In this document: positions 1-10,362 of the stretch, piece after piece
How positions within the stretch are numbered: the stretch's first letter is position 1
Layout: each line of letters starts with the position of its first letter
Origin: Dinochytrium kinnereticum
Lineage: Eukaryota > Chytridiomycota > Chytridiomycetes > Chytridiales > Chytridiaceae
Reading direction: 5' to 3'
Length of the DNA: 26,824 bases
NCBI GenBank assembly: GCA_027604005.1
Contig: JADGJT010000279.1
Coordinates: 1 to 26,824, forward strand
Program-made: the position numbers and the translations under genes
Notes under the pieces: generated by a model
Databases searched by the model: none
Told to the model about the DNA's origin: nothing
What the model saw: only the letters and a program-made list of their open reading frames with translations

Positions 1-1921
1 TTCATGGGAATCATGCCAGAGAGGCGATACCACGGCTCATACCCACTTATTACTTCAGGGTTCAGCGAGATCTCCCCCGGCGGCGTCCGAACGTGGGCGC
101 ACTCCGGATACACTCAAACACAGTAAATAATCATAATGGTAAAGGGGTCAGCGGAGCCAGAGGCTGGCCTGATCAGTGCATAGGGACTAAATCAAGGACT
201 TGGGTCTATGTAAATCTATTCAACTTTTGCTAACTCTCTTTTTACACAAATATAAATTGGGGAGTATGTGGGGTTCGTGGACATTACGCACGAAGCAAGC
301 CTAGATGTCAATCTTTTCTTCAATAAAAACCCTCTTTTGTCGCAGATGGGAAAAACTATGAAAACCCCGTGCGAGGGAAAAGAATAAACGGCGGCGAGAA
401 CTGAGATGTCATCTAAGACATCCTTATATCGACACAAAGATAGCTTATGCACTTGTGCCTCTCGGTGAGGTTCTCCATAATCTCACAAAGCATGACAATT
501 GCAAGGGGTTATTCACCAAAGCTTACAGGTTGGTTGATTATATGAATATATGAGACGGTTATTCACCAAAACTTACACTATGAAAGCCCTGAACAGACCA
601 ATATTTTGAGAAGCTCAGAAGCAGAATAGGGATCGCAGGTGTGGGGAAGTGTTGGAGTACGGGGAAGGCGTGCCGGAGACAACTGATCCTTGGCACGTGT
701 AAAAAGGAAATGGGCCGGAATGCGAGAGGAGCTTGCGTGGGAGGAAGCTTGGTGTACTTCTACCTGAGAGATTCACTTAAGGGAGCGTGGGTATAGGACT
801 CACGGAAAGGTCAACTGCTGAGGCAACACTTGACAATGGAGTATTTACAAGCCAGGGGCTTAGTACAACAATGGGGTATCTGACCAGAGATAGTGGGTTG
901 TAGGGAAAGCAGTTGAGATACATACCTGACGGGACGTGGGACTGGACACGGAGGGACCTGAGAAGCGTAGCAAACGTGCCGCCCCCGCTCCATCACCATA
1001 GCGCGGGGGTACAGGGTGTGTAACAACGGTAGAAGCAGATTGGGGTGGTTATAAAAGCCGGGAGCCAGAGTTGTATGGGGCACTGACGCGAGCTCAGAGC
1101 GACAATGATGAGCAAGCCGGTTCACGCGTCCTTCCCGCCTCCAATGCTGCCGTTGATACTGCTCCTGAAGGGAGGCGTCTAATTCGTGATCCTCTGGGTT
1201 GCCAATGTCCACATCATCTGCCGGAGAAGCTACCGCATACATTTTGATTAATTGAGGTAGGAATTGGCTTGCAGCCAACCTGACGCACCTATAGATTAGT
1301 TTAACCCCTGCGAATGCCCTACCTTCAAGGCCGCTTGGCCGCTGTGGCCGGCAGCCTGTCCCTTCTAAAGTTTATCAACTTCTGTGACCGTCGAGGGGTT
1401 AGCCATCAAATCGCCGATTCATTGCCAGCGCTACGGCCAACTAGCAACTTGAGGGTGGAGGTCAAGGATGTGTTGAGGCCCCCGCCCCGTTCAAAGATCG
1501 CGGGAGGTCCAGCCGGAAGGGGGTAGGTGAGGTAACGGCGACCAGGGCGGGTCACCACACTCGTCAAGGCAGATGATAAGATGGTTCCACTTCCCGATCA
1601 CCACTTCGATCAATTGAGCGATGAAGATTCCTAGTTCGTTATCGGTAGCCTTCGTATGCTTGGCTTGACGAAGTCGAGATTTCACCATGGCGCGGTGTTC
1701 CGTCAGATCAGTCGCGGCGGTGCAGTTAGTACTCACCTTCCAGTGAAGGCAGTCGCAGGCTTTAGGTACGTGTGAGTCTGCTAGGTGACAGGGATGTAGA
1801 ACCACGGGTCCATGCCGCGCCTATAGAGAGGCGGCCAGAATAAGCATTCTCACTAGACCGTGCAGCTCGTCAGGGGGGTGAAAAAGAGAGAAAACAAACT
1901 AATAAAATAAATTGAAAATAG
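1..1921. other. Gene-poor stretch, no supported gene
   Basis: No reading frame here resembles a family I know and no convincing exon chain can be built. The longest open frames (minus strand 811-1278, 155 codons; minus strand 1491-1805, 104 codons) have no recognisable domain and their codon pattern looks arbitrary. By eye much of 900-1860 is GC-richer than the gene region to the right, for example around 980-1015. I found no tRNA, rRNA, terminal inverted repeat or transposase motif. It could be intergenic DNA, a decayed mobile element, or the far end of a gene whose conserved part lies outside the window. Confidence 0.5.
507..577 (+). repeat. Pair of 21-bp direct repeats
   Basis: The element GGTTATTCACCAAARCTTACA occurs at 507-527 and again at 557-577, with one difference (G versus A at the R position). 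The starts are exactly 50 bp apart. It lies in the gene-poor left flank and no coding role is evident. It could be part of a longer dispersed repeat or a paired protein-binding site; the sequence does not decide. Confidence 0.7.
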
Positions 1922-3135
1922 CTAAAAGAGGATCTGTCCCTTTGGACCCTCCCTATTTATTGAAGAATGTGATGTACCTGACATTGCTGAAGTCATCTCC
2001 TGCCACGCCTGAATGCCCGAATCTGAACAGTCATCTAAAGTCATAGGACCAAAATCGCCTGCGCGAAACATGCGAATAAAAGACCAACAGCAGGAGGCAG
2101 TATCAAAGTTCCCAGACACCTTTCTCTCGGGACTCTGAGCATAATGGCTCTCGGCAATCATGTGGGAAATGACTTGGTCGATGTGCTCCGCATGCGTCGA
2201 CATGCCCAAAGCTTGAGCATATCTAAACAATAAGATACATATCAATACAATACTCATCAACCTTTTTTGGCTGTGTTTGCTTTGGTTCAATCGGAAGAGG
2301 ATGTAATCAGCTAAATGATACTCATTTAAAAGACTATCCTTTGTTGCACCTACGAATCTGGAGTTTAAGAGATCTGGAAAATGAAGAAGAGAAAAAGACA
2401 ACTTACCAACTACCGCGGTCCGTAGGGCTTGAATGGGGAATTTATATTGCGGTGAGAGAATGCCAGGTGTATCGACAATATATGTCGGAGGATCTTCGGA
2501 TATTTTAATGCGGGTTTGAACCGATCGTGTTACTCCAGCATGTGGCGCAACAGGCAATGCCGAGCCTATTGATTATAATTATTGGAAGGCGGGGATATAT
2601 CATTACCTTTCCGTGTACCGTGATATCTCAAAGCATTGATCAAGGATGACTTCCCAACGTTTGGGAGTCCAAGAACGACTATCGTCATGTAAGGATACTT
2701 GGAGGGATCTTTGATAGCCAGTTCTAAGAAGCGTAAGGTGGGCATACCAGTTTGAAGCGCACCTTTCGTTATTGATAGAACACTCCCAACGGTATTCGGA
2801 CTGATGGCACTTACGCTTAGAGCAGGAATATTCGAGGTTTTTGCATGTTTTCTTAAAACATTCTTCCAATAAGGTAAGATTTCGCTATTTGATGATGTTA
2901 CCGATGTCATATTATGATTCGCAAGGTCCGCCTTATTTAGAACAACGATTCTATTTCTATGGGTGAGGACGCTATCCTGATGTTGGTCCCAAGCACTCGA
3001 AAGAGGAATTCTGGCATCTCGAACCTCAAGAACCACATCAATCTTATGGATGCCGTCATTCAAATTTCTCAGCGCAGCTCGCTGATGCCCAGGGAACCAG
3101 CTCGTCATGGCAACCGTCACAAACTCCTTTCTCAT
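1922..3135 (-). CDS. MTG1: Mitochondrial ribosome-assembly GTPase MTG1 (YlqF/RbgA family)
   Basis: A circularly permuted GTPase that acts in assembly of the mitochondrial large ribosomal subunit. Exons on the minus strand are 2607-3135, 2407-2565, 2262-2373 and 1922-2222. They sum to 1101 nt, or 366 residues, close to the family size. The permuted motif order is visible: G4 NKAD at residues 67-70 comes before G1 GLPNVGKS at 156-163 and G3 DTPG at 208-211. The family start signature WFPGHQ (13-18) and the segment DARIPLS are present. Introns are 41, 33 and 39 nt. The ATG at 3133-3135 sits just before the conserved WFPGH block, and no clear mitochondrial presequence is visible, so an upstream start or exon cannot be excluded. 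It is transcribed divergently from the unknown gene at 3645. The C-terminal 35 or so residues are unconserved and the exact 3' end is less certain. Confidence 0.9.
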
Positions 3136-3644
3136 TTTTCAGAGACAAGAGTGCTGGCTGAAAGGAATTGTCCGACTTTTTCTAGAAATTTTTTGGTCGC
3201 GTCCTGCCCTCAAGTTCTGACCCAACTGACTATTATCAAAAGAAAGAGAATCACAGCACGATGTCAGAAGAATGCTGGTGTTTTTCACAAGACAATTCTG
3301 GCGGATATTAAACTAGGTAGTGTTGACAATACAGATACGCAGATCCCGCGTTGAATGCAGCGATTTGTGACGCATCTGTTCCCACACAAGCAAAGAGTTA
3401 TCTAGTCTCGAAATCCCTTGTGATTAGCCCTTCTCATGTTGTCACTATCCCTTGTGATCAGCTCTTCTCATGTTGTCTCTATCGCTTGTGATCAGCCCTT
3501 CTCATAGTGTCTCTTTGAGACAAAGCCATGGCATGTCCATGACGAGGGGTCTTTTATCAGAATAGCAGAGTCACATGACCAAATTGTCATCCAGATCACA
3601 AAAACGACAAACATTCGCAGTACTTGTGTATGTAGTTGTGAAAT
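3136..3644. promoter_or_regulatory. Divergent intergenic region (MTG1 / unknown gene)
   Basis: This 509-bp gap separates two start codons that point away from each other, so it should hold both promoters. No TATA-like box stands out. Its main structure is the three-unit tandem array at 3413-3514, annotated separately. An open frame at 2959-3354 (+) runs antisense into MTG1 and is not supported as a gene. Confidence 0.45.
3413..3514 (+). repeat. 34-bp tandem repeat, three copies
   Basis: Three contiguous 34-bp units lie at 3413-3446, 3447-3480 and 3481-3514. Each starts ATCSCTTGTGATYAG and continues with a CTTCTCAT core. The units differ at only a few positions, with no indels. They sit in the divergent promoter region about 130 bp before the ATG of the downstream gene and about 280 bp before the MTG1 ATG. 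A minisatellite and a clustered binding site both fit. Confidence 0.85.
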
Positions 3645-5220
3645 ATGCATGATAAGGAAGTGAAAGCTGGAATTCTCAAGTTGAAACTGTTGCTGCTGCA
3701 GGAGCGGATAACCAAGGAAACAGATGCACGGCGAAGGGAGGAAATAGAGGCGAAAATTGCAGCGCAGGAATATTTGGAGGGAAAGGACTTACATGAAGAT
3801 CAAGCAAATAAAGTCACCACCGATACGACAAAGCTAGACATCACTTACCCCAATGGAGCCGGGTCGGAACCGGAATTCAGCGAAATTCGGAAAAATGCCA
3901 TCCAAAATCAACTCGAAAGTCTGGGAATAAAAGTTGATGTCCTTGCTTCGTCGTTAAAGGAAAATGACTGTGCCCCAAAGTCGCGATGGACTGAAGAAGG
4001 TTCTTTCTTACTAAAACTATATGACTAATTTAAAGACCTTTTCCGGACTATATTGGTCCAAAATGCCCAGGTTCAAAGTTTACTCATGCAAAACGTGCTC
4101 GGTGGTAAACCGCTATTTGATCAACCGTCTTCCAAACATATGTCTCAGGTTGGCGAGATGAAGGCGGACAAAGAGGCTCTGGCAGTACTTGCAAAGGTAA
4201 AAGAATTTCGATTCAATGCCCTTAATTCGACAGTCAGCAAGGCCTGCTTATGTTTGCCGGCATAGAGCCCAGTGTTGCATGAAGGCAATTCTGTTTTGCA
4301 ATAGAATGAAAGCATTTGGTCAGAGTTTTCTTAAGGATTCTCTGAAGGTTGAAAGGATTATGAAACTGAGCGAAAAAGAGTTGAGCTTATTTATCAAAGA
4401 GAGGAAAAGCTTCTATGATGCCGTCAACATACTTTGTCGCATTTCAAAAGATGGAGTTTCACTTATTAGGGTTATTGGAGATAATGAATCTAGTATTCAA
4501 GCATTTAAAGCAGCAGAGGGAACATTGATTAATGAGCGACTGTTGATATCAATATGTGCCCCAGTTATTGACGCAGTAACAAAGGTAGGTGACGCGAATG
4601 TTTTAACTGTGTGGCACTAATCTCCTTGCGTAGATCAGTTTACCATTAATCAGGTAAAGGAATATGAATAAGAGCGTGGGAACATGACATGTAAAACTCT
4701 TCCTTTCTTCAATAGCAAAAGATTTCCAATTGGTCTACAGCTGCACCGAAGTCTTCATCACATTTTGAGCCCTGACGCCAGCATTGCGATAGACACTTTG
4801 ATGCCAGTCGAGCTTCAAGAATGGTTGTCTAAGGAAAACCCCATTTATAGAACTTCGACCAAGTTTAAGAAGTCTGCGGTCACGTACTTTTTCGTTGTAA
4901 GAACCCTTTTGGAAAATATTCTATTACGACCGACGGAAAGCTTGATTATCCGACACTTATACCCGTTACTTGAGGTTAACATACTCTGCACGGCGTTCCT
5001 CGTATACGCATCGGTGATTAAGGCCTCTGGCTTTTATTTGGACATAAACTGCAGAGCCTTTCTTTCCACTCTTCCCTCATCGGTGAGGACCATTAAGATA
5101 AACGATGCCTTAATGCAGTATATCGACTACTGGGGGCAACTTTTAGATAATTGGTCACATTCTATTGTAGAATACGCTGAGAAAAGAGATAAAAATGCAA
5201 AGATATTTCACCAAGTGTAA
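3645..5220 (+). CDS. Unrecognised five-exon protein gene
   Basis: I do not recognise this protein. A frame-consistent model uses exons 3645-3999, 4036-4196, 4234-4584, 4634-4653 and 4716-5220. They sum to 1392 nt, or 463 residues. Introns are 36, 37, 48 and 62 nt with GT-AG ends, and the fourth exon is only 20 nt. The N-terminus is charged and probably coiled coil (residues 8-45, rich in K, E and R). Next come a short RWTEEDLF segment, a polar stretch and an alpha-helical C-terminal half. The segment LLENILLRPTES is faintly like the start of a PUB domain (p97-binding), but the rest of that fold is not convincing. The 3' splice site of intron 2 is ambiguous (acceptor at 4233, or about 50 nt later in the same frame). 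It converges on POLD1 with a 45-bp gap. That it is coding rests on the chain of compatible introns, not on homology. Confidence 0.6.
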
Positions 5221-5265
5221 TTGAATCTGTTCCAAGGCAGTATTAAATTCATCTGTGAAAACTAT

Positions 5266-8200
5266 TTACCTCGTCAGTAATGCAGACGCCTCATTCATGT
5301 CTTTTTGGGCCCTCTTCCTCATGTAGAATATCGGGCAATCCTGGGCGCTACAAATGATATCTTGGTGGAGAGACCCCTGACATCGTTGACATTGAGTCCA
5401 GAGCTTTGAAAACTTAATCTCAAGATCATTGAGAGACCGTCTGTTGGCATCGTATAGCTCCCTAATTTTCGGCTTGCAGTTGGAACACACTGCTGTATTG
5501 ACTAGAATGGTCAATAATGTTTCGTTTTTTCAAAATTCACACCATTCTTCGGCAAAGGTGTTTTGCATCCGAGACAAGTAGCCGTCTTCACGGCGAACTT
5601 CATAAGTGCACCTGTTGCAGGAGCCGCTACTTGAATTTTTCTTACATGATCTCCGGCTAGACAGAGGATAAAGGATCAGTGATTAATCAAGAAGAGAAAA
5701 ATTCGAACCAAATAAGGCACTAGCCTTTTCACCAAGAATAGGCTCGAAAATGCGCAAGACTGGATTGGCGAGTTGATTTTCTAGGTAGTATTTTGTATCG
5801 ATAGGAAGGTTGTTTTCCAGGACATAGAGCGGATCTTCGGCCTTTTCATAGGCAGCAGCATCTTTTTCCTTCAGACAGTAACCCTAAGAGAAACTAACCT
5901 TTTGTTCCTTTCACGATAACATACGAGACACGATCACCCATACTTGGCGCAGAGCCTATTTGCAGAGTTGTGGAATGAGATCATATAACAGTGAAATTTA
6001 TAAACCTGAGTCTCTCTTTCTCATCCTCTCCGCTAGCTCATTGTGGGCTTGTTTTCCTGCATATTCTTTGAACTTTAACCTTTTGCTGTTTCAAATTCGG
6101 CCAACCTGCTTTACCCAAAGCCTTGGAGATGACGAGCTGTGATAAGTCAATCTTGTTCTGCAATAGGTCGGCTATGATCGATTTCACATAGCTTCAACGA
6201 AAGTTAGATTTATGAGGGTGCGGCAGCCAAACTCCTACCTCTCCGCTCCTTTTATGTCTCTATCAATTAAAACTTTTTTCAGGCAGGTATCGATAACGAC
6301 GGAAACCATTTTGCAGCTATCACGACGTACAGTCTAAAAGTTTAATCACGATAGTGAAATATAGCCGACCTCGATTCCTTTTGCATCCATTTTGTCAAAC
6401 TTATTTGGATTCGACCAGTAAAGGCCAGCATATTTTTTCTTGCTGATCAGCAAGTAGGGGCAATAAACCTTCTCAAAATCCAAATTTATAGGCTTAACGA
6501 AGTGTCCAGTAACAAAATCCGCAGCTTCTCGTCCTATAAAGATATAGTTAGATAAGAGAAGAAGAAAAAAATTACCTAGCCTCATCGCATCTCCAACATC
6601 TTTCGGTCCAAATTTAACCATAACCGAGTCCGTATCTCCGTAGATAACCTTTGCAACAGTTATATTTGTAAGAAAACGTAATTATTCGTACCTTAGCATT
6701 ATGCTGATATCCATTTTCAACGCAGAACTTAGCTTCTACAAGCTGAATAGGTTAAACACTCTCGTTGCATAAAAACACAACCTCTTTTGTCTTTTCAATC
6801 ATCACTCGACCGTATGCTGTAACACTGGAAGATATCGCTAAAAGCGGCAACTTTCCTACTGTTGCGCCAGTGAACCCATAAACAGAGTTTGCGCTGATCT
6901 ACAATTGTTAAGAAGCAAAACGGAGATTAAACAAACAAACCTTCAAAGCTAATTGACGTCCGTCAAGCACTGCTTTCACAAAAGGATCGGTAGCCTTTTT
7001 CAGGTCTGATTTGGCACGCTTACGTGCAGCAAGCAAATCTTCAAGAACCGTTGGGAGAAGCCCTTTGCGGACACCTGCCTTCACGAAGCAATCTCATTCT
7101 TTAAGAAATAATTTTGAGAGAAAATAATACCATTGTTAGGTGTAATCTGATAATCATCCTCAGTCAATCCGAGATTGCGGGCAGTTGCTAAGTCAGGTAT
7201 ATACGTCGAATAACAAAGATTATGTGCCATCATAATAGATGGATACAAAGACGTGAAATCCAGAGTAGCGATCGGATCTTCATAATACCCTTTCTCAGGC
7301 TCGATAACAGTGGCACCTAGCAGTCAGAGAAGACTCTAAGTATAGCAAATACCTTCATATTGCTCATCGGAGCCCTCGGTGCTTAAACTTGGAATAAGAA
7401 GGCCTTCGTCCCGAGCTTTTCGATACAATTGAGACACTACTTTGATCTGCTGACCCCGAGTCAAAAGCATATTGAATGGTACACCAGTAACTCTAGCCAT
7501 CTCAATATAGTTGATAAGACTCATTAATTTATCCAACAGCCTTTGAGGTAGGTATGCGTCCTAGAGACCGAAGTTAGAAGGTAAAAAGTGATAAAAGCTA
7601 AGCAACTTTAAGACAATATATCGCAAGACGACGGCGTGTCTCCTCGTTTCCATTTTGAAGATCAGCAATAATGGAATGGTGGACATCTTCTTTTTGTTCG
7701 CCTGATAATTGAAGTTAGAATAAGTCCAGATGTTTATTCTTACCCAGAAAGTGTGCACTGACGGAGTTAAGCGAATATGATCGCAGCTTATAATCTCTCT
7801 GCATTAGCTGAAGCATGTCTATCTGAAGTCGACCCTCTAAATGTAAAATTCGTTAAGGTAATAATAATATTGTTATTGTTCATCAGCAATATCAGTGAAG
7901 GATATTGATTGCTTTGTTATCACGAGTCCCAAAGGCTTTCGAGGAGAATCTAGTGTCCTTTGCCTTCGTTTGAGATCCTAGGACTCGTTAAAAGCCACAT
8001 TTATGTAACAGTCTAACCCTTGACACGCCCTAGGAAAGGAAAGTCGTTTATTCCGAGCTTCGCAGCTCGATCGAGTAGGTAAGGAAAATCAAAATTGCAA
8101 ATATTATATCCTATAATAACATCTGGATCGGCCTGGATTGATAAAGTCAATAAAATATTAGTGGCTCCAATTTACAATTTCAATAAATTCTCTCCATTTT

Positions 8201-9543
8201 CGAAGAAGAGCGGTCTCAGTTTCAAAGCATAAAGTATGTGTTCCGACAATATTTGCGCATTGCTTTAAAGTAAAAACATTCCTGATAAAGGGCTTCTTCT
8301 GACCTATAAACAATGAACACTTCACCGAAGAGAATGTGCTACCCTGAATTGTAACCATATTTGCAATTTGAATAACTGGATCTTCCAAGGCATCTGGAAA
8401 TACCCCTTTCCTACCAGCACATTCGATATCAAAGCTGAGAATGCGAAGCGGGGCAACTTTTGACCACTCCTCGTCTGGAACGTAGGAGACAATATTTGAG
8501 AAACTTTTAAGTAAATTAATAAATAGATTCTCTTAAAAGTCTTACTGAATATCAACTTCGATCTGACACGTGGATACTTTATTATGTCGTGTCTTGTACT
8601 TGTCTTTTGGTAATCGAAGCCAATTAGCCCCAACTATCTAAAAGAGTAAGATCAACCATGCATTTGCTGTACCTTTGTATCAATCATAAAACGTAATGTA
8701 AATGGTATATTGCTCTCAAATGTGGTGAACGATCTGTGGGAAAATCCGGGTATATTCATGCCCTGTTCTAGATGGCGTTTGGGTGAGTTAAGGATCAAAA
8801 AAACGAATGATAAAATGGAGGAAGTATATAATAATAAGGATATGTTTTGCAACTGTAAGCTGGTCCTGGAAGCGGAGGAAGATTTGTAAAAAGAGATTCT
8901 TGTCCTGCCCCTGGTATCCATAGATGCTTTGTTTTGAGACAAACTCGATGGCAACAACGGCAGATCCGTGATTCTCTTGGCGCTTGCTGTCTGTTCTTAT
9001 CACAGTCTTCGGATAGTTAAAATATGCTAAAAATCAATGATCATACGTCCAGAGCTTGACGAAATGCAGGGAGGTGATTTTCATTAAAACCAGCAGGTGC
9101 AGGTATGTAGAAATACGGCAGAAAGCCATGAACATGGCATGCAACGCTAACACCATCCTAAATAAGTTCAGAATCGTTCCATGCAGAATGGAAAATACGT
9201 TTGTTGCGCCATACATCCGAAGAATTGCAGATTGGGCGTATGTCGTGTTGTAAAATTCCCGGGAATCCCCAAAACTCTCATCAATATCCAATTGCTGGAA
9301 AACTGCATGAATACGTCAAATTAAGCTTTGAAGTCATCGCCTTCTACCCAAATCATCAGTGCCTGTCATGGAAACGGGCTTTCGCGGCCATGATTCGAAA
9401 TAGTCCGAGCTCAAATCCATGTCTTCTTCATGCATACTCTGAAGACGTTCCTCAAAACTGATAGGGTCGCCATTGCCCTGACTCTTCTGTCGTTTCGGCG
9501 GCATTCGACCCTGCTCCGAGTCGCCAATCCTTTTTGATGACAT
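5266..9543 (-). CDS. POLD1: DNA polymerase delta catalytic subunit
   Basis: Family-B replicative polymerase with 3'-5' proofreading (POL3/POLD1). My 26-exon model sums to 3183 nt, 1060 residues (human 1107, yeast 1097). Exons from the start: 9348-9543, 9199-9302, 9047-9157, 8844-9006, 8673-8776, 8546-8637, 8343-8503, 8176-8303, 8018-8132, 7906-7977, 7744-7842, 7607-7701, 7353-7560, 7131-7316, 6941-7092, 6782-6898, 6692-6742, 6576-6648, 6370-6533, 6239-6333, 6115-6191, 6006-6065, 5899-5955, 5709-5861, 5543-5656, 5266-5501. Visible motifs: Exo I FDIEC (D282, E284), Exo III YCLKDAYLP, Pol [11 protein letters not shown] (D569), Pol [13 protein letters not shown], Pol C YGDTDS (D723, D725), CysA C972/C975/C988/C991 and Fe-S CysB C1020/C1023/C1033/C1038. 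All catalytic residues are intact. The 23 ordinary introns are 35-52 nt; introns 4 and 10 are AT-AC. An in-frame ATG at 9553-9555 would add four residues. Confidence 0.96.
7843..7905 (-). other. U12-type AT-AC intron (POLD1 intron 10)
   Basis: This 63-nt intron starts ATATCCTTCACTG at 7905 and ends GAATTTTAC at 7843. The branch-like motif ACCTTAAC ends at 7852, with its penultimate A about 10 nt from the 3' end. It interrupts codon 416 after its first base (A|AT, Asn). The joined protein reads [13 protein letters not shown], gap-free against the yeast segment KNVNIDGRLQLDL in the exonuclease domain. There is no GT dinucleotide in the roughly 30 nt where a conventional donor would have to lie. 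Confidence 0.9.
8777..8843 (-). other. U12-type AT-AC intron (POLD1 intron 4)
   Basis: This 67-nt intron starts ATATCCTTATT at 8843 and ends CCCAAAC at 8777. It carries the branch-like motif TCCTTAAC (8794-8787), whose penultimate A lies 11 nt from the 3' end. It interrupts codon 192 after its first base (C|GC, Arg). The joined protein reads [12 protein letters not shown], which lines up without a gap to the human segment APARRLLEQGIRV. The only GT nearby (the GTTGC at 8853) joined to the available AG acceptors breaks the frame or deletes conserved residues. Donor, branch site and spacing all match the minor-spliceosome consensus. Confidence 0.88.
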
Positions 9544-9812
9544 ACTCCCCAGCATTTGTCCGAAGTTCCAAACTACCTGTTAACACGTGTGTAACCTCGG
9601 TGTTTTCACACAAGATGCTGGAAGAGAAAAGGAGCATTCAAAATACGCTTTCGGTTCTGGGCCGAAAGGCGATCAAAAACTCGTTTGACTACGAACCAAC
9701 TCCTCAGCAGTGTCATGTACTTCCACTGCCAAGCCGACCGTTTGACCTCAAGGTTTTGTTAAACTCCGGGATTTGAAACGTGGGTTTCTAACTTGACCTG
9801 CTCTGGAAGGCA
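9544..9812. promoter_or_regulatory. Divergent promoter region (POLD1 / GET5-like)
   Basis: This 269-bp region separates two divergent start codons. A perfect E-box palindrome, aCACGTGt, lies at 9583-9590, about 45 bp upstream of the POLD1 ATG. No ACGCGT (MCB, the fungal G1/S replication-gene element) was found here. A single 6-bp palindrome is weak evidence, so a regulatory role for the E-box is only a suggestion. Confidence 0.3.
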
Positions 9813-10302
9813 ATGGAAGGTGCCGAGGCGGATACCATCAAAATCAACATAAAACCTCTAAAAGGCGGGAAGGTATTTCAACTGGGGGTTGCTAGGCTGG
9901 AATCTATCGACAGCTTGAAAAAGATGATTGAGAAGGAGGGTGGTGTTCCTTACAATGCGCAGAGGCTCGTTTTTAATGGCAAGGGCTTGCTGGATCATAA
10001 AACACTTATGGACTATGATATCAAGAGCGGGGGGACCATTCACTTGCTACTCAAGGCCGTTGCGGCAGCAGACAAACCGAGCGAGTCCACAGCTGCCGAA
10101 ACGGCGTCGCCACCGACATACGTGGAGCAGTTGCGGGCGGTCGCGTCGAAGAAGGAGTTTTGGGCATCAATTGATCGGTTGCTGGAAGAGCATCTGCCTG
10201 ACAAGAAGCACCGTGACGATGTAAGAGCAGGGCCGAGCAACGCAAAGCTAATTCATCTTTCAGCTTCTCCTCGCGTTCAAAAAGGTGATGCAAAAGCCTT
10301 GA
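9813..10302 (+). CDS. Ubiquitin-like protein, GET5/UBL4 type
   Basis: A small protein of 148 residues in two exons (9813-10220 and 10264-10302; intron 43 nt). Residues 8 to about 82 form a ubiquitin-like fold: a hydrophobic first strand, SLKKMIEKEGGVP as the central helix, QRLVFNGKGLLD as the Ile44-type strand and loop, and a final GGTIHLLLK strand. There is no C-terminal Gly-Gly, so it is not a conjugated modifier. After an Ala/Ser/Thr/Pro linker comes a short helical domain containing FWASIDRLLEEHL. In UBL4A and yeast Get5 a similar Trp-containing C-terminal helix pair mediates dimerisation or partner binding in the GET/TRC pathway, which delivers tail-anchored proteins to the ER. The assignment rests on domain order and length; another small UBL protein remains possible. 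AATAAA at 10326-10331 could end this transcript only 32 bp before the DRS1 ATG. Confidence 0.6.
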
Positions 10303-10362
10303 GAATATCAGTATTATGTATTTAGAATAAATCTGACAATTCAAAAAAGAAAAAAAAAGTCC

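Noticed and set aside
811..1278. 155-codon minus-strand open frame as a gene
   Set aside because: It has no domain, signal or exon partner. Its composition fits a chance open frame in a GC-richer stretch.
2676..2692. AGTATCCTTACATG in MTG1, a U12 donor look-alike
   Set aside because: It is in frame as coding sequence (SKYPYMT) just before the G1 motif, and no intron is needed there.
2959..3354. 131-codon plus-strand frame overlapping the MTG1 start
   Set aside because: It is mostly antisense to conserved MTG1 exon 1 and has no recognisable content.
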